Shown: piece after piece, positions 19,070-28,921 of the stretch | Position numbering within the stretch: position 1 is the first letter of the stretch | How the letters are laid out: each line of letters starts with the position of its first letter | Assembly: GCA_013368325.1 (NCBI GenBank) | Contig: JAACJK010000001.1 | Coordinates: 1,860,001 to 1,924,000, forward strand | Reading direction: 5' to 3' | From: Ephemerocybe angulata | Taxonomy: Eukaryota > Basidiomycota > Agaricomycetes > Agaricales > Psathyrellaceae | DNA length: 64,000 nucleotides | Notes under the pieces: model-generated | The model's input: only the letters and a program-made list of their open reading frames with translations | Databases searched by the model: none | What the model was told of the DNA's origin: nothing | Translations under genes and position numbers: made by a program

Positions 19070-19720
19070 TGATTCTCGCATTATACTGCCGGCTATCTAG
19101 TCGTCGGTATGGACTTCTTTCTACTTCTTCGACCTTTTTCCAGGCTTGCGATGCTGGTTCACATTCACTCTTTTAACTAACCAACCACCTTTATGCGTCA
19201 CCCCTTCACAGCTTGTTTTATTGTGTTTTTATTGGTGCAGGAGGTTGTCTATCGGTAGCAGGAGCTAACGACGGAGACCTTTCTCCACCTTTCGATCTTC
19301 ATCCCTACGTTTGTTATTCATTGCTATTATACTTTTCGTGATTAGGTCCTTCGATAATCTTTCGTAGATGTACCTCTTTGGTGTGCCACAACTTGAATGC
19401 ACCCGCTTTCTCGTGTACTTTTCCCCTTCTTCCATTTCCTTACTCTCATCTTGCCTCGGTCTAACTCGGCGCCACTCCTTTTTCTCGTCGTACCGCTGTG
19501 CCTTCCCACTCATCTCATCTCTTCAACTCGTGTTGTATCCATCTCCTATCATCTTCAACTTCTTTATCTCTTCGACTTATTTTTCACGAACCCTGGAATA
19601 GTTAGATATCATGATTGCCCAATGACAATGATACGATGTTATGTCCTGTACATGTAACAGCTACAATAAAATGTAAAATCCAGTGTACATACGACAATCC
19701 AACTCTTCTCTCCACACGGC
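19070..19720. other. intergenic between convergent genes, 3' UTRs
   Basis: 650 bp between two stop codons facing each other. Pyrimidine-rich with scattered AATAAA-like sequence (CAATAAAATG near 19664 on the plus strand). No gene seen. Confidence 0.5.
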
Positions 19721-21841
19721 TTATGTTGCGACGCTGGATCTCGACCTTGAGAAGTTGAAACTAGTAGCTGATGGTGGCGCAGGAGTGGACGGGGTGGAAG
19801 GGACAGCAGCATGCGCACCAGCAGCCGGAGCACCAAGTTTCGCCGCAATGGCTGAGGGCGCTCCAGGTCTCAACGGCGAGCGTGTCCAATCCGGCAAAAT
19901 ATTGGACTTCTTCGGGGTAGCAGTCGTCGTCAACTCGCTGATGTCCATCGCGTCGTCCGCGTGGACATTCGACTCGTCGGCCTCCTCTCCCAGTTCGTCC
20001 CAGTTCTCTCTTATCACTTCCGAGCCACCTGTTTTGAGCGCTCCTGCCAGGGAACCACCGACCCATGCGAGCATGGCTGGGGTGAAGGCAGGTGCTTTAC
20101 CGGCGTTTCCGCGCGCGCGCTCGCTCTGCGCTGTGGGAGGTGAGGGATTGTCAAGGATTGCGAAGTAAGGCATTAGAGGGCGAAGGGTGGAGTATTTATC
20201 GTATTGCGGCAGGGTTGGACGTCGTTTTGAGGAGTCCGAATTACGCGATGGAGGAGGAGTTGGCGTTGAGAGTGAACGGATGATTTCGCTGTGTAAACGA
20301 GGAATGAAGCCAGGCAGCATCGCTGTTCCGCCTGAAACAAGAATGGAGGATGCGAGGGTTTTCCGGAGGTCAACGGGTATCTGGGAATGCATTAGCTGGA
20401 AATGAATGCAGTAGAATGAACGAGGAGAATGTACCTTGAGCAATGCATTCAAGATGGTCTCCGCCAAACTGCTTTCATCTACGTCCCCTTCGAAGAGAAC
20501 TTCAGCAGCACGTTCGCGAATCCATCCAGGAATAATCAGTGTGCCCATCCCCGTGCCGGTCTGTTGCACTGGGGTCACCCGCATCTTCAAGTCGGTCGCA
20601 GTCGAGTGTTTCTTGTACATCGAAGCCAGGGCCTCCAAGTACCCCTCCGACCGAACGGTACTGCTGACAGGGACAGACGACTCCGCTTGGGAATTGGTGA
20701 TGATAGAGAATTCGGAAGACACCTCGCCTGCTTGTGACGACGTGATGCTTTCAAAACCTGCATGCGAGGACGTAGATTCCGCGTCGACGTTCATCATATC
20801 CACATCGGACGAGGCTGAGGACGAGTCCGCCCCCCCTCCAGCGGCTGCATTATACTCCTCCTGGAACTTTGCCCTTGAGTCAAGCGCTGGTCCGACAAAA
20901 CAGCATCGAGTCTTAATTTCCTCAACGACGAGATCACTGAGAACCTCTGGTGGGACGCGGGTGGCACGATTGGCGGCTGGAACGTTGATGGCTGCACTGA
21001 GGGAGGTCGGTGGGGGAAGGTAGGTCGCGAACATAAGGAGGAGGGCGCGGAGGTGCGATGTGAGGCGTTCGCCTGCTAACGGTGTAGTTTGTATTCGAGG
21101 GAAGAGAGGTCGGCCGGCAAATATCTAGTACATGGTGAGCGGAGACTTCGACATAGGGGCGTTGGCATGCGTACGGGAAGTGCTACGGATTCGAGGTGGC
21201 CACAGTCGATTACCAGGCCTGTTATCCTGCCAACCGCCATGAGGGAGAGGAGGTGGCTTGGGGCGAAAGAGACTGAAGGCACCTACTACTTGTCAGTGTC
21301 CAAATCTTAATGAGATGGCTATAAGGCGCACTTGGTTCTCGAAGAGTATTCGTGCTATCATCTCTTTGATGTACATTGGAAGTAAGGGGGTCTCGATGAT
21401 AATGACTTTACGCGCTTTCGGATCTGTTAGAAGAGAGCTTGTCATGAATTAAGCTAAAGCCAAGATATAGATAAGCCTTGAGACGTACTCGTGGAATACA
21501 GAGCGTAGACAGTGTCGTAGTCGGACTTCGAGCATCTTATCCTCCTCCAATCTCGCTTGGGGGTCGGATGTCCGACTCAATTTCCATAATGCCTGGGCTT
21601 TCTTTCCAGCAGCGAAGAAGACATCTCGGGGCTTTCCTTCTCCGCTGAAACCTACTTTCCATATCCGAGATCCAGGGTCGACGACAACACGGTCCTCAAC
21701 GCCATAGAGCGAGTGTCGACGCGTCGTGGTGTAATGGGGAGACGCTTGGGTTATATGAGACGAGTTTAGCCGGTTAGTTGCTGGCGTCGTCGGGTGGTGT
21801 ACAGTCCGATTCGCTCGAGGCGTCGTAGGGACGTTGGACAT
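19721..21841 (-). CDS. ARP10: actin-related protein Arp10 (dynactin pointed-end complex)
   Basis: Five exons (21841-21489, 21437-21332, 21282-21175, 21124-20435, 20395-19721) give 643 residues. The actin fold is recognisable: VVVDPGSRIWKVGFSGEGKPRDV (nucleotide-binding loop 1), LLTDPKARKVIIIETPLLP, VPSVSFAPSHLLSLMAVGR with ITGLVIDCGHLES (loop 2), PLFPRIQTTPLAG, and SSILVSGGTAMLPGF with the terminal AWVGGSLAGAL. These fit Arp10/Arp11, which caps the pointed end of the Arp1 filament in dynactin and helps dynein-based nuclear and vesicle movement along hyphae. Insertions rich in Ser/Asp (about residues 290-370) and a Pro/Ala/Ser tail make it longer than actin. The last intron is only 39 nt and in frame (20396-20434). 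Assignment to Arp10 rather than another divergent Arp is by pattern only. Confidence 0.8.
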
Positions 21842-22555
21842 GGTTGTCTGTTAATTCTGGTAGGACATGGGTGTGATGGTGAAAGGCAAGGTGATATAGG
21901 CCCCGCGACGGCATCAACTCTTCGAGCCGATCGCTCTTTGCTCTGAACCATAACCTTCGCACTTGTAGCCCCAAGCTACCACTTCCTTCATCCTCGATGC
22001 ATGCGCCAGTCAGTGCTTTTAGGATGCGTTTTGAGATGCTGCAGCTGCATTGGTCGTTCCGTCATCAATTGCCTGGGCACACTTGGAGGACACACTTATA
22101 CGTCCAACTACCTTCGTTCTTCGGGGTTTGGGTCTCCATTTATCCTCTCCTTCCGTGTGATAGCCATTTCATGGTTCTACTTCTTCTTGCTTGCCCTTGG
22201 CTGGTTCAGTGTCTCACCGGGGTCTGAGATCTGAGCGCCGAGTACTACACCGCGGTTCTTCAATGCTTCCCTCAATGTCGGGGAAACCTTGACACTTGTG
22301 GGAGGTAAGAGGGGACACTGCTGCTTAGATGTCTCTTCTATCTTTTTGACCGCCGTCTTTCTCTTCCCCGACCCACCTTGGTCGCTGCTGTTTCTAACAG
22401 CACATCGCTATTCATCTGGTATGCCGAGAGGATCTGGAGGGGCGACGGGAAGTGTTGCGGGGCCCACTTCCAGTAGAAAGAGGTATGCTTTTTGCCAACA
22501 TCCCAATCACCTCTCTCTCTCTGACACATTGGGCTCAAGTTGCTTTCAAAAGCGC
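21842..22555. other. intergenic, possible remnant of a MYND-gene first exon
   Basis: No full gene. At 22421 an ATG followed by MPRGSGGATGSVAGP ends in AGAAAGAG|GTATG, resembling the first exon end of the intact MYND gene (TGGAAGAG|GTATG near 28969), so the 5' end of the broken paralogue may start here. Confidence 0.4.
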
Positions 22556-22740
22556 GGGACGGGTCTCCTCGCAATCTTCGAGAGCGTCACAGAAATATTA
22601 CGCGATACCCGGAAAACCGGTCCCTCGAGGTCGTTGAACTTGCTTTGAGGTTCCTCCTTATCGACACTGTCGCGGATAATGCCCCCGGCACTCCCCTACA
22701 CCGGACAATTGCTTCAGGGAGATTGGCAGCCGTATATAGC
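22556..22740 (+). pseudogene. MYND-gene paralogue, N-terminal fragment
   Basis: The frame reads GDGSPRNLRERHRN, then NRSLEVVELALRFLLIDTVA, matching GGSPDRLWELYYY and DRSLEVIELVLGHLSIDNMK of the intact gene at 28922-31206. Similarity fades at about 22740 (SGRLAAVYS against ARAVACIFI). The next collinear part appears only at 25452, beyond a 2.5-kb gene on the opposite strand. Remnant of a duplicated gene, not expected to make protein. Confidence 0.7.
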
Positions 22741-22810
22741 CGATGCCCGAAAGGTGTCGTTGCACTGTGCTCGTCCATTACCAGCCTGAAGGGCATCAAA
22801 ATAAGGAACG

Positions 22811-25301
22811 CTACTCATACACTACTACGAGATCGTCAGCGCGCAGCGTTTCCAGAGCTACCTGCGCCTTACGCTCCCATCCGTTTTTTGCAGGCCTGTA
22901 CAGAGTGCACATCAAATTGACCCCCTCTTTATCCCATGCAGTCTCCTTGATTTCCACCTGCTCTCCAAACATGTGGTGGTCTGGGTTGGTCACGACAGCC
23001 AGAAAGGTTGAGGTGTAGGGCCTGCGGGGTATGACTTCATCCAGATCGATCTCCTGCGCTGGTGCGTTTTCATGCGAAACAAAGATCTTGCCATCCTCGT
23101 TCCAGCCGGTGACTTTGCATCTAACATAATCCGACGAGCCCTCTAGCTGAGCCAGGCAGGCAAAAGGAAGTGCGGCTGATGCAGGATGTCGCTTCTTCAT
23201 CAGGGGAAACCACGTTTTCATGTGTGTCGCAAGCTTGACAGTACCAGACGATGGGTTCCAATCAGGAGAGAGTCGACCTTCGGAAGTGGACGGCACAGGT
23301 GGAGGAGGAGTGGCGGGTCTCTGGGGAAGAGGCACGAGATGCTCTGGTGGGTCTACAGGCTTGTGAACCCAGGCGTTCTTCTCGACATCTTCAGCGAGGA
23401 GAGCCATGCTGACCCAACCCGATTCGCTAGAGAGCGGTTTCAGCAGGTAAAGAGAGTGGATTTTCCAGTTTGGAACACACTCACCCGTAGGTCACTAGAC
23501 GAGAGAGAGGACACGCTGCCGTCTTTTTGGACGAGACAGAATAGGCATCTAGCTCTACCGTCGCTGTCCGATCCTCGCGCACGTCCTTGACCGTACCCAT
23601 ATAGCCTTTCATGTGCTGAGCTTGAGCCATCGAAACACGCAGGCCATGGAGTCTCCAATAGGTAGAAGAGATCCGAGGAACGTCTTTATTCAGCACCACT
23701 TCAGGATCCTCTAGGCCTGGATCACACGGATCGATACGCGTCAGCATTCGTCCTGGAAACGCGTGAGACTTGCCCTTTTGACGGTGAGAATTAGCATAAG
23801 GTGGTACAAGGAGAGAAGAGGGGAGACGGGACTCACAGTTATATCGAATGAGAGCATGACGTCCCCTTCTGTGTTAAAGCCAGTCACAAGACCAACATTT
23901 CCCTCCAAAGAACCTCCATTTATTGCGACATTGTCTCCTAGGAGGAAGAGCCGTTTAACTTCGAATTGGGATATCCACTGCACGTGAACAGCACCATCCA
24001 TCTCCCATCGTCCTTGTATTTCGTCTTCCCCTACTGCCAAAACCCACCCTGAGATTCCTACGTACGTTCCTGCAAAGGCAACGAACCGCTCTCCTGGAGT
24101 CCAGGGAGCAAAGAGCTGAATGTACGTGGCGTCATATAACCCAGATGGGATCAGGGAGGTAGATGCAAACGTTTCGAACTCCTTCCGAGTGGGTCGAGCG
24201 ACGGAGGGTATATAATCCACGTAGGCAAGCACCTCCAAGCCACGTTTGAAGACGCGTCTCTGGGAACTATCCTGAGCGACGAACTCTTCACAACCTGTCT
24301 CCTCAACTTTGTCCTCACCAAATACCTCCTTTGCGTCATGGAGATGGAGCAAACGTGTTTCTTGTGAGGCCTTTCGTTTCCTGCTCCCATCCTTCAGCGG
24401 CACAGGAACGACATATACTTCAATGTTGGAGGGCTGGTCTCTGAGGACCTCCTTGACTAGAGCCAAGTGACCATGGTGGGGATAACCCTTGAGGCGGATC
24501 CAGGTATTGGGGCGGCAAGTGAAGCTGGGGGCGAACTGGAACGAGGTGTCGTTATGGTCCAAAAGACGAAGGTACTCCTCCTCGCCTATCCGTTTTGCAG
24601 TCCAATGCTTAATTCCGAAAAAAGACCTGCAGATACTCATCGCACTTGACAAGTTTTCGACCTCCAGGTATATTCTGCCTCTGGCACTGGGCGTCGCGAA
24701 GGACGACCTAAGCCTGGGAAGCGCCTCGGTTGTGGTGTACATGGCGTTGTGAAGGCGAATTATGGCGTCTTGTTCATGGTCCACCTGGCAATGGGGCATG
24801 AGTAACGCACATTACCCCTTCGGATACCAAAAACCATGGGTTACCTCTACCTGTATTTCGAACAAGGGCCAGGGAGCGGGAAGCTCAGCCAAACTTATGG
24901 ACTTCTCCCCAGAACCGGGTGCCACTTCCGCTTCTTTATTTTCTACACGACTAGACAGACCACTATACTTAGCGATGACGCTCTCGAAGGGCAGGGAGGG
25001 GCCTCGAGCAGCGGTTGAGGAAGCGGAATGGGTGGGGTGCGAGTGTTCCGTGCTTTCAACCCCGTCGTCATCCAGAATGAAGTCTGTCTCAACGCCAGAA
25101 ATAACATCAACTTATGAGCTGTCGGCACAGCTGAGGACGTACTCGCCTTCAAGCTCCTCATCACTATCTAACCGTTCTGCAACGTCATCCATGCTGGCTT
25201 CCACATCCAGAAACTAGTAGAATGGTGTATTAGTGCACTTCATCGAAGCAATAGCGTGTATGTACCGGATTCGTTCTTCTTTGCTTCTTCCTAGGCCACA
25301 T
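22811..25301 (-). CDS. KOW-domain protein (Spt5-like family expanded in mushrooms)
   Basis: Five exons by hand: 25301-25266, 25213-24845, 24784-23837, 23768-23485, 23408-22811. The start MWPRKKQRRTNPFLDVEA, the acidic stretch, and blocks such as RGRIYLEVEN, GIKHWTAKRIGEEEYLRLL, RPNTWIRLKGYPHHGHLALV (KOW-like) and GDNVAINGGSLEGNVGLVTG (second KOW) match a family I know from Agaricomycetes as KOW/Spt5-like; the role is unknown and Spt5 function is not implied. Exon 2 as drawn has an in-frame TAA at 25112-25114. An 81-nt intron (25084-25164, GTGATG...GACAG) would remove it and join LDN to FILDDDG in frame, so the gene may be intact; otherwise it is a young pseudogene. It lies inside a broken MYND gene. 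Confidence 0.65.
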
Positions 25302-25451
25302 ACTTTCAAGATCCCCTTTGGATTGTAGTGGTCAAGAGAGAAAGGTTAATGATGCTCTCACATGACAAACTTCGGGTAAACTATTAACAAAAGACAAACA
25401 GGCCCGCCGGATTCCGGTCGTTCCGGCACCTGTCACGTCACGACGCGTCCC

Positions 25452-25905
25452 ATGCTGTTAACCGCGTAAGCGCCCTTTGGGACCGCGGTCTGGCTTGTAT
25501 CTGGATATTGTTGAACATGTCTCCTCGCCTTCGACACGAACCCCGCGCTAAAGGATGCCACCATTGGCCCAATTCGAGAGGCCATCGATGTAATTTGCGT
25601 GTGGGCTCACTTCTGCACCTTCTTTGGACTCGGCCCTCCACAGTCGGACCGCTTGGAAACTTACAACATGGTAGGACGGTTACTCACTGAATTCTTCTAT
25701 CACCCTTCATTGTCGGAACGCTTGGGGGCATCTATCGCATATCACAAGCTTGCCCTGCGGTTTTGGATGATGAAGAGTATCACGGACAGTGCCAAACCCA
25801 TTTTGGAATACGACGCTGTTACCATCCTCTGGATAGCTGTTGTTTTTTGTTCAACAAATTCTTGCTCAGCCGCGGCCGACCAAGTGCCAGAACTCAAGGC
25901 CATCA
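25452..25905 (+). pseudogene. MYND-gene paralogue, second fragment
   Basis: Frames here read LACIWILL, then CLLAFDTNPALKDATIGPIR and EAIDVICVWAHFCTFFGL, and ETYNMVGRLLTEFFYHPSL with AYHKLALRFWM, aligned with VACIFILLACVSAF, EAIEAICVWAHFC, ETYNRVGRLLVQLSLYPAL and AYHKLAIRLWM of the intact gene. At least two frame changes separate these blocks. It continues exactly where the fragment ending at 22740 stops, which shows that both were one gene. Not functional. Confidence 0.75.
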
Positions 25906-26420
25906 GGCGCCGAAATTTCCAATTAGGCGCCGCCGTCCAATTAGCCAAATTTTGGCAAATTCATTCGTCTCAAGGTCTCACTGAGTCACACATTGGTCTC
26001 ACAGTTGAAATGAGTATGATCGCTTTATTGAGACTTGTATGGTATTTGTGACGGTTGTTTGACATATTGTGATAGAGAGACAGGGGAAAAAGAAAAAGGA
26101 ATGGTAAAAAAAAATCTGTCGAAAAAGTCAGAAGCTGGGAGGACCCGGGGACAGGAATTGGGCTCACATTCTACGTAAACACGATGGCGTTACGGGGAAC
26201 TGTGGATTGACTGGTTGCGGCGAGAGTTCAGTTCGAACTAGGCATGTCTGTCCAGAGGACTGCGTCAGCAATGAAAGCTGATTGCATGCTCAACGTACCT
26301 TTTCAGTCGCCAACTACAGAGTTGCTAGAAAGGTCAACACCAGCGCATCCAAGGAAAGGGAAGATGAGAGCCCATACCGGGATGCTGAGGCGTGTCAGGC
26401 CGCCGAGGGCGTCCATGTCC

Positions 26421-27170
26421 TGGAGCTGAGGATGCGTGAATCCTCGTAAGGTCAGTTTGCGCTGTGGATGCAGGAGATTAGCGTCGTTGTAGCGTCATTG
26501 AAACGGGAGATGCAGCGACGACTCACCCCAGTCCCAGAACATGGACGTGTTGTTCCTGAAAGCGTTCGGAATGGCAATTCGGATGTGTTGAAATTCGCGT
26601 GGTAGGGCGTCAGATAAAGGACGGGCGCAGCGCCCATGTACGGGAGCTGAGGATGCGTGAATCCTCGTAAGGTCAGTTTGCGCTGTGGGGCAGGAGATCA
26701 GTGTCATTGATACAAGAGATGCGGCGAGGACGCACCCCAGCCCCAGCATACGGACATGGTGCTCCTGAAAGCGTCGGGAATCCAGATTCAATCCAGATTG
26801 GCATTGGATTGGCAAGCCGGGGTCGCCCATGTGCCGGAGCTGAGGATGCGTGAATCCTCGTAAGGTCAGTTTGCGCTGCGGCGGGACATTAGCATTATTG
26901 ATACGAGAGATGCAGCGAGGACGCACCCCAGCCCCAGCATACGGACATGGTGCTCCTGAAAGCGTCGGGAATCCAGATTGGCATTGGATTGGCAAGCCGG
27001 GGTCGCCCATGTGCCGGAGCTGAGGATGCGTGAATCCTCGTAAGGTCAGTTTGCGCTGCGGCGGGACATTAGCATTGTTGCAAACGAGAATGCAGCGACG
27101 GCGACGTACCCCAGCCCCAGAACATGGACACGGCGATGCGCTTCGGAAAGCGCAGAGGTCGTTGGCGATC
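26421..27170 (-). repeat. four tandem repeats of about 180-223 bp
   Basis: Units begin at 26421, 26644, 26837 and 27017, each starting GAGCTGAGGATGCGTGAATC on the plus strand; spacings are 223, 193 and 180 bp. Units 2 to 4 share long identical stretches (for example GATTGGCAAGCCGGGGTCGC). On the minus strand each unit reads as acceptor CAG followed by RKLTLRGFTHPQL, then a donor GGTGCGTCC or GGTGAGTCG. They could therefore be duplicated exon-intron units of a leucine-rich-repeat-like gene whose start might be near 27519, but no complete gene can be drawn. Confidence 0.75.
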
Positions 27171-27929
27171 AGTTGGCGATACTGTGTCGGTGATGCGGTG
27201 GGTTTGCGGTGGGTGGCAGAGAGCCATCGAAGTCTGGAGGTGGCGTCAACAAGAACGGCGGGCAGTCAGAGAAAGAAATTGCCCACGAGGTAGATAAGCT
27301 TTGCCGCTGGGCACTGCTGATGACGAGCAGTACATTGTCAACAAGGGCGCGCGCGCGAGCTCTCCTCTGAATCGAGAGAGCAAGCAGATGAAGGCCATTC
27401 TCTCTGAGAGAGGCAGCGAGGGAGGACGGTGCTGATGATAACGATGCTCTTCGAGGGACGAAGGGAAGAGGTTGTTGAGCGAGGGAAGCCCAACACCCCA
27501 GCCTTATATACACCTCCATAATCCCCTTTCCCAGCCTTCCGTCAGCCTCCCAAATCGTCTGCTACCGCGGAACGACTCACCGGGATCGATCGTGTCACAG
27601 CAAAAATAGCTGGGCGAGATTGTCTGTGGGCTGCGACGCAGTCGAAAGGGGGCAGGAGTGAATCAGGCGTCGTCCAAGGAAAGGTAGAGAGGTGGAAATG
27701 GCTCAGGAGGGGTTTTCGAGTACAAGGTACGCGGACATTGTCATCTGGCCATCTCAAACACAAGATCGGGGTAGAGGCAAAGGGATATATATAGCGAAGA
27801 CCAGGCCATAATTAACTCTATCGTGACGCAATGTTATCAGGGCTGATTCACATTTGATTCATGTCGTAGGAGGCTAACCTCGAGGCTCGCCCAGCGAGTA
27901 CGACTCCACTCTAGGCGCGCTGGCGCTTA
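27171..27929. other. unassigned stretch next to the tandem repeats
   Basis: A minus-strand frame of 116 codons (27169-27519) without a known domain leads into the repeat block and could be its first exon. Nothing else recognised up to the MYND fragment. Confidence 0.35.
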
Positions 27930-28912
27930 ATGTCCCGATTCGAGAACATCATCGCGTTCACACTACAACATTTCGGCATATATCTCAATCTTATTGCAGA
28001 TTCTGAGCAACAGTACAGGTCATGCGCGGGGTGCTCTTCGGTTGTGTACTGTTCAAGTCGCTGTCAACGCAAAGATTGGGGTGATAGGCACCGATTCGAG
28101 TGCCAACTCGCTCATGATGACCATGCGCGTCAGTATTTCCAGTCCGATATTATGTCCACTCTGACGCTATATATCATCATAAGGCAATAGGTCTGCTTGG
28201 TCTTGGTATAGCCATCGAAGTCGGGCCTTCCACGTCGCGTATATAGCCTACCTCTATAGCGTACGCTACGTACTGGACGGGACAGAGGTCGCGCTGCAGA
28301 GACAAATCCCCTCAATCGACACCAGCGCGATTCCTATGGAGCATGGATCCACATCTTTGGTGGAAGAGGATGATATGTGGTGGAGACCCCCCTATGGCGG
28401 TCCCTCGCAAGATTATCTGAAGTGTCGCTTCTCAAATCTGAAAGCTGAATATCTCGGAAGGTTCAGACTCCACCACCCGGCTCGTGCAGGCGTTCTTTCC
28501 TCTTGGGTTTGAGCTCGGTGTGTACCTGACGGTGAAGCTAGAAAAAAAGGGAGAGGAATATCTGGGTGTGTATAGTATAGTCAAATACGCGTCGACCACG
28601 GGCGATAGCCCTGCTGGCTTCAGCGATTCCGACTCAGAGCCTGGAATTATCAGATTAAGTAGGGAAGAGTTCGATTATCAGAATTTAACATGTAATGTCA
28701 ACGAGTACCACTGTGCGGCCAAGCTCGCGAACACTGACCGCCGTTTCTACCCTGTACATGGAGATGACCTGACCAAAAGGCTAGGGTATGTAGGCAGTCC
28801 TAAGGTGGGCGCCACAGTCACCAAGCGTGGGAGACTTCGCAAAGCGCTCCTTCCTCTTAACCTCCATCGTCGCTGGTGGCGTTGTTATTATCACCTCAGC
28901 CCACATTCATAG
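27930..28912 (+). pseudogene. MYND-gene paralogue, C-terminal half (frameshifted)
   Basis: Begins with a MYND-type zinc-finger part, RSCAGCSSVVYCSSRCQRKD, an intron ending AATAG at about 28191, then SWYSHRSRAFHVAYIAYLYS, and after a one-base shift near 28455, RLVQAFFPLGFELGVYLTVK. A further shift leads to a hydrophobic end, FLLTSIVAGGVVIITSAHIH, with a stop at 28910-28912. The intact neighbour has the same order. The first zinc ligands and the about 220 residues before them are missing. It ends only 9 bp before the ATG of the intact copy, so it also supplies that gene's upstream region. A short independent MYND gene cannot be excluded, but the frameshifts argue against it. Confidence 0.6.
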
Positions 28913-28921
28913 CTGCGCTAC

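Noticed and set aside
28827..28921. Upstream extension of the intact MYND gene frame
   Set aside because: Begins only at a GTG, and belongs to the end of the broken upstream copy; an ATG exon at 28922 with a good donor fits better.
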